A stretch of DNA of 16,473 nucleotides from an uncultured Chloroflexota bacterium (GCA_903915565.1 CAIWTG010000099.1:1-16473); one strand, 5' to 3'; positions 7,173 to 15,557 are shown, numbered from the stretch's first letter. Made by a program: numbers and translations. The notes: generated by a model not told the origin, from the sequence alone.

Positions 7173-8573
7173 TTAAAACCTCAACTCCAAGCGGGGTTTG
7201 AGGAGGTGGTCGGCGAGTTTGGTTTCTTTCATGTATTTAACTAATAGCTGGTGCAGCTCTTTGGCTTTGTCCGGCTGTTCTTTAATAAGGTTCTTTAACT
7301 GCTTGGGGTCGGATTTGATATTATACAGTTCGGTACGACCCGCTTCGGTGTCATAGAGCAGGGTCCATTCCGCGGTGGTGACCGTAGCGGCGGAGTCTTC
7401 CGCCGTCATACGGTTGACGCCATCCACCGATTTCATCCACTCGCCGCCATTAATGAACGGGTGGGCGCTAATAGTGTAAGAGCGACCGGGAACCGTCTGG
7501 TCTTTAACTGCCGGCAGGAGCGACTTGCCCTGAACGCGAGAAGGAATCTCGGCGCCCATGATTTCCAGCACCGTGGGCATCAGGTCGACGGCGGAGGTGA
7601 TGCCAGTATATTTACCCGGTTTATTGCCGGGCACGTAGATGAACAGCGGGGTATTGGTAACTTCTTCATAGAACGGCGAGTGCGACCAGATACCATTGCC
7701 CTGCATCTTGCCTTCCTTGTCCCGGGCGAAGACCATCTTGCCCAGGATGCCGCCATGCTCCCCGAAGTAATAACCGTGGTCGCTGGTGAAAATAATCACG
7801 GTATTGTCCATCAGGCCCAGGTTTTCTACCTTTTTCATTAAATATCCAAACCAGGTATCCACCATTGTAATTTCACCACAATAGGAAGCGTGGGCTTTAT
7901 CCACCAGTTCCTGGGTAATACCGGGAACCTTGGGCCAGTAGCCATAAATCGGCATCGCCTGTTTGCCATCATGACCGGGCCAGTACATTTCGCGGTAGTG
8001 CTGGGGCGGTTCCCAGGGCTCGTGCGGGTCCCAGGTATCCACATAGAGAAAGAAGTTTTCCTTGTAGTGGCGCTCCAGCCAGTTGGCGGCTTTCTGGAAG
8101 GTCTGCGGCGAAATATAATCCGCCTCATAACGCCAGTCGGCCTTAACGTCGCCTCCATAAATGGTGTGAAGGACACTCCCCTTCTTGGTATCCGGGTCTA
8201 CTTGCCACGTCTGATGCAGTTGACCGGGAACTTCGGTAAAGTGGCGGAAGCCCATGTCATAATTCATGCCGTTGCGAATATAAAACGGCGTGTCAACGAC
8301 GGCGGCGGTGTGGACGCCATTTTTAGCCAGAATATCCGGCAGCAGCACTTCGTCACTGAATAACGGCTCCCACTGCATATAAGACATCGTCCAGCGTCCG
8401 GTGAGGTAGTCGGCGCGGGTGGGCATGGTGGGAAAGCCGGCGATATAATGCCGGTCGAAGCGCACCGACTTAGCGGCCAGGGCGTCGATGGAGGGAGTAA
8501 CAATTTTCTTATTCCCGTAAGCGCCCACATGGTCGCGCCGCAAAGTATCAGAGGTAACCCAGATAACGTTCAT
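7173..8573 (-). CDS. Sulfatase-superfamily hydrolase with Thr at the formylglycine position
   Basis: A 466-residue alkaline-phosphatase/sulfatase-fold enzyme without a signal peptide. Seen are the N-terminal metal-site strand NVIWVTSDTLRRDH (Asp9), the active-site segment FPTMPTRADYLTGR (47-60), WDPHEPWEPP (181-190), and TSDHGYYFGEHGG (263-275; Asp265, His266, His273). In type I sulfatases the segment is C/S-x-P-S/A-R, with the Cys or Ser converted to formylglycine. Here it is T-M-P-T-R with Thr49, which cannot become formylglycine. Thr is the nucleophile in related phosphodiesterases (NPP type), so hydrolysis of a phosphoester or phosphonoester is as plausible as of a sulfate ester. The second Asp of the usual N-terminal DD pair is Thr10. 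AAGGAG lies 6 nt before the ATG. It is divergent from an arylsulfotransferase-like gene 123 bp away. Many databases would call it simply sulfatase. Confidence 0.88.
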   Translation of the reverse strand: MNVIWVTSDTLRRDHVGAYGNKKIVTPSIDALAAKSVRFDRHYIAGFPTMPTRADYLTGRWTMSYMQWEPLFSDEVLLPDILAKNGVHTAAVVDTPFYIRNGMNYDMGFRHFTEVPGQLHQTWQVDPDTKKGSVLHTIYGGDVKADWRYEADYISPQTFQKAANWLERHYKENFFLYVDTWDPHEPWEPPQHYREMYWPGHDGKQAMPIYGYWPKVPGITQELVDKAHASYCGEITMVDTWFGYLMKKVENLGLMDNTVIIFTSDHGYYFGEHGGILGKMVFARDKEGKMQGNGIWSHSPFYEEVTNTPLFIYVPGNKPGKYTGITSAVDLMPTVLEIMGAEIPSRVQGKSLLPAVKDQTVPGRSYTISAHPFINGGEWMKSVDGVNRMTAEDSAATVTTAEWTLLYDTEAGRTELYNIKSDPKQLKNLIKEQPDKAKELHQLLVKYMKETKLADHLLKPRLELRF

Positions 8574-8660
8574 TTTCTTCTCCTTATCAATAAAAATTAC
8601 TTTTCACCATAATATAGTCCTTTTTTTTAAATAATAAAAGTAGAAAAAATAAAGACAGTG

Positions 8661-8678
8661 AGTTAAGATGTATTAACT
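8661..8678. promoter_or_regulatory. Dyad AGTTAA-N6-TTAACT upstream of the arylsulfotransferase gene
   Basis: A perfect 6-bp inverted repeat with a 6-nt spacer lies 18 bp before the start codon, in the 123-bp AT-rich gap between the two divergent genes. It could be an operator; no regulator is adjacent. The gap must also hold both promoters, but I cannot place clear -35/-10 pairs in it. Confidence 0.3.
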
Positions 8679-8696
8679 TTATACGGGAGGGATGAA

Positions 8697-10073
8697 ATGC
8701 CGCCAAGTGTATACCCAACGGGGACGACCATTTACTATCCCGAAAAGTGCTGGAACGGCTATACGCTATTCCCGGCGGAGCTGCACCACAATAACGGCTA
8801 CGGCGCTGTGCTGATAGATATGAACGGCAACGTAGTCAACCGCTGGCAGGGTCTGGACGGTTTCCCGAATAAGATGCTGTCCAACGGAAATATCATGGGC
8901 AGCACGGGCATACGCAACATGAAATACGGCTTCCAGGACATGGTCGACCTGGTGGAAGTAGACTGGGACGGTAAAATCCTTTGGAAGTTCGACAGGTTTG
9001 AGCGAATAAAAGACCCGCGCCAGAAGCCAAGGTGGATGGCGAGGCAGCACCACGACTACCAGCGGGAGGGGAATCCGGTGGGGTATTACGTGCCCCAGAT
9101 GAAATCAAAAACGAACGGCAGGACGCTTTTAATCTGCCACAGGAACCTCACCAATAAGAAAATCAGCGAAAAACCGCTGGTGGACGACGTCATCATCGAG
9201 GTGGATGGGGAGGGTAAAATTACCTGGGAATGGATTTGCAGCGACCACTTTGAGGAAATGGGGTTTGACGACGTTGCTAAAGAGACCATCCGGCGCAAAC
9301 CGGGCATCGGGCCAATGACCGCGGGCTGGGGCGACTGGATGCACATGAACTCCATGTCCACACTGGGCCCCAACCAGTTTTACGACAAAGGCGATAAGCG
9401 TTTTCATCCGGATAACATTATTGTCAGCGGGCGACAAACAAATGTCGTTGCCATCATTGATAGAAAAACGGGGAAAATCGTGTGGCAGCTGGGACCATAT
9501 TTCACCGCCAACGAAAAGCTAAGAAAAATCGGTCAAATCATCGGGCAGCACCACGCGCATATGATACCGCGGGGCCTAAAGGGGGAGGGGAACATATTGC
9601 TCTTTGATAACGGCGGGGCGGCGGGCTACGGCGCTCCCAATCCCACCTCACCGGAGGGAATTGATAACGCCAAGCGGGATACTTCGCGGGTTTTAGAAAT
9701 AGACCCTATTACTTTAGAGATAAAGTGGCAGTACCCGACGCCGATGATGCCCGGGTCGGGGCGGCTCTACAGCGCATTTATCAGTTCCGCCCAGCGCCTG
9801 CCTAACGGCAACACGATGATAACCGAAGGCAACATCGGCCGCATTATTGAGGTTACACCGAAAAATGAAATAGTCTGGGAATACATCAGCCCATTTCTGC
9901 ACCGGATGATGAAGACCAATATGATTTACCGCGCCTACCGCATACCTTACGACTTGGCGCCAAGAGCGGATAGAGCGGAAGAGACAGCCGTGCCGCGGAT
10001 TGATAACAGCAAGTTCAGGGTGGCGGGGACGCCTAAAGCGCAAGGGGAGAGGGTGACGAGGATAAAACATTAG
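8697..10073 (+). CDS. Arylsulfotransferase (ASST)-like six-bladed beta-propeller protein
   Basis: A 458-residue protein of the arylsulfate sulfotransferase family, whose studied members move sulfate between phenols using a catalytic His without PAPS. Six propeller strand motifs are visible: DMNGNVVNRW (41), DWDGKILWKF (89), DGEGKITWEW (170), DRKTGKIVWQLG (255), DPITLEIKWQYP (336) and TPKNEIVWEY (387). Candidate active-site residues are His118/His119 (RQHHD), His216 (DWMHMNS), Arg246 (SGRQTN), the GQHHAHMIPRG cluster (284-293) and Arg382. Unlike periplasmic E. coli AssT, there is no N-terminal signal peptide and no dsbL/dsbI neighbour, so it appears cytoplasmic. GGGAGG lies 6 nt before the ATG. 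The divergent sulfatase-superfamily gene suggests a shared sulfo- or phospho-ester pathway, by inference only. Confidence 0.85.
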   Translation: MPPSVYPTGTTIYYPEKCWNGYTLFPAELHHNNGYGAVLIDMNGNVVNRWQGLDGFPNKMLSNGNIMGSTGIRNMKYGFQDMVDLVEVDWDGKILWKFDRFERIKDPRQKPRWMARQHHDYQREGNPVGYYVPQMKSKTNGRTLLICHRNLTNKKISEKPLVDDVIIEVDGEGKITWEWICSDHFEEMGFDDVAKETIRRKPGIGPMTAGWGDWMHMNSMSTLGPNQFYDKGDKRFHPDNIIVSGRQTNVVAIIDRKTGKIVWQLGPYFTANEKLRKIGQIIGQHHAHMIPRGLKGEGNILLFDNGGAAGYGAPNPTSPEGIDNAKRDTSRVLEIDPITLEIKWQYPTPMMPGSGRLYSAFISSAQRLPNGNTMITEGNIGRIIEVTPKNEIVWEYISPFLHRMMKTNMIYRAYRIPYDLAPRADRAEETAVPRIDNSKFRVAGTPKAQGERVTRIKH

Positions 10074-10088
10074 CAATTGCGCAATTAC
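10073..10088. repeat. 16-bp intergenic repeat, copy 1
   Basis: GCAATTGCGCAATTAC, directly after the arylsulfotransferase stop, is identical to 15881-15896 after the Nfu gene. It contains the palindrome GCAATTGC and continues into ACGTAATTGC, which can pair back to form a hairpin. Confidence 0.6.
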
Positions 10089-10109
10089 GTAATTGCTCCC
10101 CTCGACACT

Positions 10110-10153
10110 AACGAGACCTTCGCTACGTTCAGGATGACAGCTGCGGCTGTCAT
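10110..10153 (+). repeat. Intergenic hairpin repeat, GGATGACAG type
   Basis: The stretch reads ACGAGACCTTCGCTACGTTC, then AGGATGACAGC-TGCG-GCTGTCAT. The perfect 8-bp stem ATGACAGC/GCTGTCAT (10134-10153) has loop TGCG. It ends exactly where a TTG-started version of the next gene would begin, which is a reason to distrust that start. Confidence 0.5.
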
Positions 10154-10189
10154 TTGCTACTCCACCGCTCCAACCCCTATAATTTTAAC

Positions 10190-11998
10190 GTGCTTAATAA
10201 TGAAATCCTCCATAAGATAATCCGGCCGGCGCGATACACCGGCGGGGAATGGAACAGCGTCGTTAAGGACTGGGATGCTGTCCTCATCAAAGTTGCGCTG
10301 GCGTATCCGGACACTTACGAAATCGGCATGTCCAACCTGGCGGTGCCCATTCTTTACGAGATACTCAATAAAGAGGCGGACGTGTTGGCGGAGCGCGTTT
10401 ACGCGCCATGGGTAGATATGGAAGCAGCGCTGCGGGGCAATAAAGAACACCTGTTCAGCCTGGAAAGTCAGCGTCCGCTAAAGGACTTTAACATCATCGG
10501 GTTCTCGCTGGGGTATGAGCTGGGGTATACCAACGTTTTAAACATGCTCGACCTGGCGGGGATACCCGTTCTGGCGGCGGAAAGAGACGACTCCTACCCC
10601 CTGATTATCGCCGGTGGGACCTGCACGCTAAATCCCGAGCCGATGGCGGACTTTATCGACGCTTTTGTCATCGGGGACGGGGAAGAGATCATTTTGGAGA
10701 TGGTGGACGTGTGGCGGGGGGGAAATGGGAAGGGCAAAAACCCACTCCTGCGTCAGCTGGCGAAGGTCGAAGGCGTCTACGTCCCCAGTTTGTACGACGT
10801 TAAGTACGATAAAGACGGTTTTATCAAGAGCATTAAACCTAATGCGCCGGAAGCCAAACCAAAAGTAAAACGTCGGCTGGTCAATATGCTACCGCCGCCG
10901 CCCGTTAAGCTCGTAGTGCCCTTCATCGAGGTAACGCACGACCGGGGCGCGATAGAGGTGCAGCGCGGGTGCAGTCGAGGCTGCCGCTTCTGCCAAGCCG
11001 GCATGATTTACCGTCCGGTGCGGGAACGTCCGCATGACGAAGTCGTTAAAGCAGCGGGGGACATCATTAACAACTGCGGGTACGACGAAATTTCTCTGGT
11101 ATCGCTCAACACCAGCGATTATTCCGGTATCGATAAACTGGTGGCGAAACTGGCGCAAAAGTTTCCTAAAATCGCCCTATCGCTCCCCTCTTTAAGACTG
11201 GACGACGCCTCCGTAAAGCTGGTGGCGTCATTACCCACGCGGAGCCGGACGGGTCTTACCTTTGCACCGGAGGCCGGCAGCGAAAGACTGCGCGGTGCCA
11301 TTAACAAAAACATCACCGACCAGAGCCTGCTGGAGACGGCGGGTAAAGCCTTCGAGCGGGGGTGGACGTCTTTTAAGCTCTACTTCATGGTCGGGCTGCC
11401 CACGGAAACGATGGAAGACGTAACGGGCATTATATCTCTAGTGGATAAGGTGCGAGGGCAGGGTAAAAAAGCCAGCGGCAGAAAGCCGATGATTCGCGTC
11501 AGCGTGGCAACCTTTATCCCCAAACCGCACACGCCATTCCAGTGGAGCAAACAGGATGATGCGGCAACAATACAAACCAAACAGGAACTCCTGCAGAAAT
11601 ACCTCCAACAAAAAGGCGTGCGGCTGGCCTGGCACGACCCTAACGTAAGCCTGCTGGAGGCGGTGATGGCGCGGGGCGACAGGAAAATCGGGAAGGTAAT
11701 AAAGCGCGCCTGGGAATTGGGCTGCCGCTTTGACGCCTGGAGCGAGCTGTACGACCACGCTAAGTGGCTGCAGGCTTTTAAAGGCACCGACATCGAGCCG
11801 GGGTTTTACGCCAGCCGCGAGCGTTCTTTGGACGAAATATTGCCGTGGTCGCACATTGACGCGGGGGTAACAGAAGAGTTTTTAAAGAAAGAATATCTCA
11901 AAGCCAAAAGCGGTGAGGAGACTCCGGACTGCCGGAATAATGCGTGCAATGCGTGCGGGTTGGAGGGGACGGAAATTTGTGTGGGGAAAAACGGATAA
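10190..11998 (+). CDS. Radical SAM protein of the uncharacterised B12-binding-like family
   Basis: About 602 residues from the GTG at 10190; a TTG at 10154 gives 614 but lies against a repeat. Family members begin shortly before PARYTGGEWNSV, which favours the GTG; neither start has a good ribosome site. The N-terminal B12-binding-like part includes YPDTYEIGMSNLAVPILYEI and IIAGGTCTLNPEPMADFIDA. The radical SAM cluster motif CSRGCRFC (Cys261, 265, 268) follows, then GLTFAPEAGSERLRGAINK and FKLYFMVGLPTET. The C-terminus has a four-Cys segment, DCRNNACNACGLEGTEIC (Cys581, 586, 589, 597), that could hold a second cluster. Many relatives continue into a DUF2344 domain at this point; this protein stops, and no such gene follows in the window. 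The reaction is unknown. It is flanked by repeats and appears monocistronic. Confidence 0.85.
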   Translation: MLNNEILHKIIRPARYTGGEWNSVVKDWDAVLIKVALAYPDTYEIGMSNLAVPILYEILNKEADVLAERVYAPWVDMEAALRGNKEHLFSLESQRPLKDFNIIGFSLGYELGYTNVLNMLDLAGIPVLAAERDDSYPLIIAGGTCTLNPEPMADFIDAFVIGDGEEIILEMVDVWRGGNGKGKNPLLRQLAKVEGVYVPSLYDVKYDKDGFIKSIKPNAPEAKPKVKRRLVNMLPPPPVKLVVPFIEVTHDRGAIEVQRGCSRGCRFCQAGMIYRPVRERPHDEVVKAAGDIINNCGYDEISLVSLNTSDYSGIDKLVAKLAQKFPKIALSLPSLRLDDASVKLVASLPTRSRTGLTFAPEAGSERLRGAINKNITDQSLLETAGKAFERGWTSFKLYFMVGLPTETMEDVTGIISLVDKVRGQGKKASGRKPMIRVSVATFIPKPHTPFQWSKQDDAATIQTKQELLQKYLQQKGVRLAWHDPNVSLLEAVMARGDRKIGKVIKRAWELGCRFDAWSELYDHAKWLQAFKGTDIEPGFYASRERSLDEILPWSHIDAGVTEEFLKKEYLKAKSGEETPDCRNNACNACGLEGTEICVGKNG

Positions 11999-12049
11999 CC
12001 AAGGCTGGCATAGAGATTTCCATCCTACGCTAAAGCTTCGGAGGATAAA

Positions 12050-12088
12050 CCACGTCGTCCTTCTGTGTAAGGACTCTTCGCAATGACA
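12050..12088 (+). repeat. Intergenic hairpin repeat copy B
   Basis: CCACGTC, stem GTCCTT (12057-12062), loop, stem AAGGAC (12069-12074), then CTCTTCGCAATGACA. It matches the element at 868-905 in both arms and in the CGCAATGACA end. It lies in the convergent gap between the radical SAM gene and gyrA. Confidence 0.6.
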
Positions 12089-12095
12089 GATAATA

Positions 12096-12132
12096 ACAAA
12101 AAGGCTCGAAGTATTTCGGAGCCTTAGTTTTT
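12096..12132. terminator. Bidirectional terminator between the radical SAM gene and gyrA
   Basis: AAGGCTC (12101-12107) pairs with GAGCCTT (12119-12125), with an additional GAA/TTC pairing inside and one bulged G. An A-rich run precedes it and a T-rich run follows it, so it can stop transcription from both convergent genes. Confidence 0.75.
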
Positions 12133-12151
12133 CTATCGATTCTATTTATAT

Positions 12152-14641
12152 TTACTTCTTAGCTTTTTTGTCGTCTTTGGTGTCTGTTTCTTTTTCTTCT
12201 TCTTCGGCAAAGACGGTTATCGCCACCAGGCGGTCGCCGGGGTCTAACGTCATAATCTTAACGCCCTGGGTTGACCTGCCCTGCGTGGTAATGCCCTTGC
12301 GCGGGTCGTCTTCTTTAACGGGGGTGCGGGTCATCATGCCCTCGGCGGTGACCAGCATCACCTGCTGGTTAAGTTTAACCACACGGAAGGCGGTAACATC
12401 GCCGGTCTTGTCAACAATCTTAAAGGTTCTCACACCGCTGCCCGCGCGGTGCTGCTGGGGATATTCGCCAACCGGGGTGACCTTGCCATAGCCGTTTTCC
12501 GTCACCACTAGAACGTAGCTGTCTTTATCGGCGCGGTCCATGCTGATGATGGCGTCGCCTTGAGCGACGCGCATGCCGCGCACACCGCCGGAGATGCGGG
12601 ATGCGGAACGGAGTCCGCCAACATCAAAGCGGATTGACTGGCCTTTGCGGGTGGCCATAATAACGTCGTCTTTATCGGTAGCCAGGCAGACGGAGACTAG
12701 CTCGTCGCCGGGTTCTAAATCCATGGCAATCAAGCCGCTGGAGCGCACGGTGGTAAAATTGTCCACCGGAGTTTTTTTAATTTCGCCCATCTTGGTAGCC
12801 ATCACCATAAAGGTGTCCTTCATCAGGCCGGTGGTGGCGACCATCGCCGTGACTCTTTCGCCCTCGGAGATGGAGATGAGGTTAATGACCGCCAGACCTT
12901 TGGAGGTGCGGGTGGCGCCGGCGGGGATTTCATGGGACTTCAGGTAATAAACCTTGCCCTTATCCGTAAAGAAGAAAAGGTCGTCGTGGGTATCCGCCAC
13001 CGTCAAAATCAGGACAGCATCTTCTTCACGGGTGACCTGACCGATGATGCCCTTGCCGCCGCGGTGCTGCAGGGCGTAAAGGCGGGCGGGTATCCGCTTG
13101 ATAAAGCCGCGGGAGCTTAAAGTGACGACGACTCGCTCGTGGGGGATAAGTTCTTCTGCCGTGAAGTCTTGTGCAGCTTGGTCAAGGATTTCCGTGCGGC
13201 GCTTATCGCCGTACTTGGACTTGATGTCGTTTACATCATCTCTCACCAGGTAAAGGATTTTCTTGGGGTTAGCCAGCAGGTCTTTAAAGTAGGAGATGTT
13301 TTTAATGACCTCGGCATATTCTTCTTCAATCTTCTGTCTTTCCAATCCGGCCAAGCGCCGCAACTGCATGTCCAGGATAGCTTGCGCCTGAATCGTGGAG
13401 AGGGAAAAGCGGGACATCAAGTTTTTACGAGCTTCTTCTGAAGTTTGCGACTCGCGGATGGTTTTAATGACGGCATCAATATGGTCGAGGGCTATTTTCA
13501 AGCCTTCTAAAATGTGGGCGCGGGCTTCCGCCTGTTTGAGTAAGAACCTGGTGCGCCGGGTGATGACTTTCTGGCGGAACTCAATATATTGCTCGAGGGC
13601 TTCTTTAAGGCTGATAACCTTGGGCTGCCCGTCCACCAGAGCCAGCATGTTGACGAAGAAGGAGCTTTGCATGGTGGTATGCTTAAAGAGGTTGTTCAGG
13701 ACGGCTTCGGGCTGAGTTTCCTTTTTCAGCTCAATAACGACGCGCATACCCTGGCGGTCAGTCTCGTCACGGAGGTCGCTGATGCCGTCAATCTTTTTAT
13801 CCTTGACCAGATCGGCAATGTTTTCAATAAGCGCCGCTTTATTGATCTGGTAAGGCAATTCGGTAACGATAATCTGTTGTTTGCCGCCGGCGGAAACGCT
13901 GGTGATGTGCGCCCGGGCGCGGACGACGATCTTGCCGTGGCCGGTGGCGTAGGCATTCTGGATGCCTTCCCTGCCCTGGATGATGCCGGCGGTAGGGAAA
14001 TCCGGTCCTTTAACATATTTACCAAGCTCTTCGATAGTAGCTTTGGGATTATCAATCAGATAAGAGATGGCGTCACAGACTTCCACCAGGTTATGAGGCG
14101 GGATGTTGGTCGCCATACCAACCGCGATACCGGAGCTGCCGTTAAGGAGGAGGTTGGGAAGGCGGGCGGGAAGAACGGTAGGTTCCTGGAGATGGTCATC
14201 GTAGTTGGGCATGAAGTCGACGGTTTCCTTGTCAATGTCGACCAGCATTTCTTCAGCAATCTTGGCCAGGCGGGCTTCGGTATAACGCATGGCGGCGGGG
14301 GGGTCATCATCCACACTGCCGAAGTTGCCCTGGCCATCTACCAGAGGGTAACGCATGGAAAAATTTTGCGCCATACGTACCATAGCGTCATAGACCGAGG
14401 TATCGCCATGGGGGTGGTATTTACCAAGCACTTCACCGACGATGAGGGCACTTTTACGCGTGGGACTGTTGGAGCGGAGGTTCATGTCATACATGGCAAA
14501 GAGGATGCGGCGGTGCACCGGCTTTAAACCGTCGCGGACGTCAGGAAGAGCGCGCGAGACGATAACGCTCATCGCGTAATCGAGGTAGGACCGCTTCATT
14601 TCTTCTTCGATAATAACTGGCCTGGATGCACCCGATACCAT
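12152..14641 (-). CDS. gyrA: DNA gyrase subunit A
   Basis: An 829-residue type IIA topoisomerase A subunit that cuts and rejoins DNA during ATP-driven negative supercoiling with GyrB. Seen are the start RSYLDYAMSVIVSRALPDVR, the quinolone-determining region HPHGDTSVYDAMVRMAQ (Thr81 and Asp85 at the E. coli Ser83/Asp87 positions), the catalytic Tyr120 in AAMRYTEARL, and LPNLLLNGSSGIAVGMATNIP. The GyrA box QHRGGKG at about residue 525 begins the DNA-wrapping beta-pinwheel domain and distinguishes it from ParC. The C-terminal tail is highly charged (EEEEKETDTKDDKKAKK). GGAGGT lies 10 nt before the ATG. It is 15 bp downstream of a TPR-protein gene and probably cotranscribed with it. Confidence 0.97.
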   Translation of the reverse strand: MVSGASRPVIIEEEMKRSYLDYAMSVIVSRALPDVRDGLKPVHRRILFAMYDMNLRSNSPTRKSALIVGEVLGKYHPHGDTSVYDAMVRMAQNFSMRYPLVDGQGNFGSVDDDPPAAMRYTEARLAKIAEEMLVDIDKETVDFMPNYDDHLQEPTVLPARLPNLLLNGSSGIAVGMATNIPPHNLVEVCDAISYLIDNPKATIEELGKYVKGPDFPTAGIIQGREGIQNAYATGHGKIVVRARAHITSVSAGGKQQIIVTELPYQINKAALIENIADLVKDKKIDGISDLRDETDRQGMRVVIELKKETQPEAVLNNLFKHTTMQSSFFVNMLALVDGQPKVISLKEALEQYIEFRQKVITRRTRFLLKQAEARAHILEGLKIALDHIDAVIKTIRESQTSEEARKNLMSRFSLSTIQAQAILDMQLRRLAGLERQKIEEEYAEVIKNISYFKDLLANPKKILYLVRDDVNDIKSKYGDKRRTEILDQAAQDFTAEELIPHERVVVTLSSRGFIKRIPARLYALQHRGGKGIIGQVTREEDAVLILTVADTHDDLFFFTDKGKVYYLKSHEIPAGATRTSKGLAVINLISISEGERVTAMVATTGLMKDTFMVMATKMGEIKKTPVDNFTTVRSSGLIAMDLEPGDELVSVCLATDKDDVIMATRKGQSIRFDVGGLRSASRISGGVRGMRVAQGDAIISMDRADKDSYVLVVTENGYGKVTPVGEYPQQHRAGSGVRTFKIVDKTGDVTAFRVVKLNQQVMLVTAEGMMTRTPVKEDDPRKGITTQGRSTQGVKIMTLDPGDRLVAITVFAEEEEKETDTKDDKKAKK

Positions 14642-14656
14642 TAGATTATGGACCTC

Positions 14657-15460
14657 CTATTCGTCCTCGTTGCCGGTGTCATTTTCCTCTGCTTCGGTTT
14701 CTTCCGGCAGAACTTCAACTTCATCGCCGCCGACAATGGTATAGCCGGATTCATCTCCCTCTTCGCCCTCTATCTTGGTGAGTTTATCACTGCCATAGGC
14801 GCGGAATTCTGCCGAACCTTTAGGCGGGAAGGAGAGTTTGCCAGCCTGGGAAGGGTCTTGAAATGTTTCGCGAACCATAATGGTCATGCCCTCGGCGGTT
14901 GACTTAACAACAGTAGCGTAATATTTATTGCCCCCTAACATTAAACGTATCAGACGGGGGGCATGTTTCGGCTCCACATTGCCCAGATATTCGCCGCGGC
15001 TGTTTTCCACGACGAGGTGGGAGCCGTCAATCTTGAGTACCGCTTTATCTCCGGCGACAGTGCTGGCACGCTTTTCTTTTTTTGCCAGCTCTTCTAATGT
15101 AACGACGCCGGACTTGCCGATTTCTTCAATAAATTGCTGGGGTTCAACTTTATCGGTCTCTACCTCGACCTTACCAGTTTCCTTCATGTCCTTAAGGCGG
15201 CGCAGGTTGCGGTTGGCAATGGAGTTAAACGGATCATGCTCCACAGCCTTCTGGTAAGCCTCGCGGGAAAGCTTGTAACGCCCCAGCTCCATATAAGCCC
15301 GCCCCAGACGATTGTAAGTATCAACATCTTCCGGGAACTTGGCGACAATTTCTTTGTTAATTTCGACCGCGTCCTGCCAGTGCGCCTGCATTGCCATAGC
15401 GATGGCATCCTTACTGCGCTGTTCGCGGTACCTCAACTGTTTTTCATCTTCACGCGTCAT
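14657..15460 (-). CDS. TPR-repeat protein upstream of gyrA, function unknown
   Basis: A 267-residue protein from the ATG at 15460, which has GGGGA 5 nt upstream; a TTG at 15472 would add four residues. Two to three TPR-like helical repeats fill the first 90 residues (HWQDAVEINKEIVAKFP, DTYNRLGRAYMELGRYKLSR, EAYQKAVEHDPFNSIANRNL). A charged linker follows, then a compact region near 130-215 that reads like beta strands (AVLKIDGSHLVVENSRGEYLG, KYYATVVKSTAEGMTIMV). The last 40 residues are strongly acidic. There is no signal peptide or membrane segment. The gyrA ribosome site overlaps the end of this gene, so the two are translationally linked. A role in transcription or nucleoid function is possible from context only. 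Confidence 0.75.
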   Translation of the reverse strand: MTREDEKQLRYREQRSKDAIAMAMQAHWQDAVEINKEIVAKFPEDVDTYNRLGRAYMELGRYKLSREAYQKAVEHDPFNSIANRNLRRLKDMKETGKVEVETDKVEPQQFIEEIGKSGVVTLEELAKKEKRASTVAGDKAVLKIDGSHLVVENSRGEYLGNVEPKHAPRLIRLMLGGNKYYATVVKSTAEGMTIMVRETFQDPSQAGKLSFPPKGSAEFRAYGSDKLTKIEGEEGDESGYTIVGGDEVEVLPEETEAEENDTGNEDE

Positions 15461-15497
15461 TTCGGTCCCCAAAAAAAGTTATAATATTTTAAAGGTT

Positions 15498-15527
15498 GAT
15501 ATATTCTACATCAGTGAAAACGGTCAA
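15498..15527 (-). promoter_or_regulatory. Candidate promoter of the TPR gene-gyrA unit
   Basis: On the minus strand, TTGACC (15527-15522) and TATATC (15503-15498) are 18 nt apart, about 40 bp before the TPR-gene start. The -35 box is good and the -10 box is moderate. Confidence 0.45.
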
Positions 15528-15557
15528 TCAAGGGGATAAAGGCAAATATTTTCTTGT

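Noticed and set aside
10073..10153. Possible transcription terminator after the arylsulfotransferase gene
   Set aside because: The hairpins here are not followed by a T run; they fit the repeat families better than an intrinsic terminator.
10154..10189. TTG start at 10154 for the radical SAM protein
   Set aside because: It abuts a repeat hairpin, lacks a ribosome site, and would add residues not typical before the PARYTGGE segment; kept as an alternative.
13589..14527. Long plus-strand frame of 312 codons
   Set aside because: It is antisense to the conserved N-terminal half of gyrA and its product has no recognisable motifs; a codon-bias shadow.
12152..14641. Topoisomerase IV subunit ParC instead of GyrA
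   Set aside because: A clear GyrA box (QHRGGKG at about residue 525) and full-length C-terminal domain favour gyrase.
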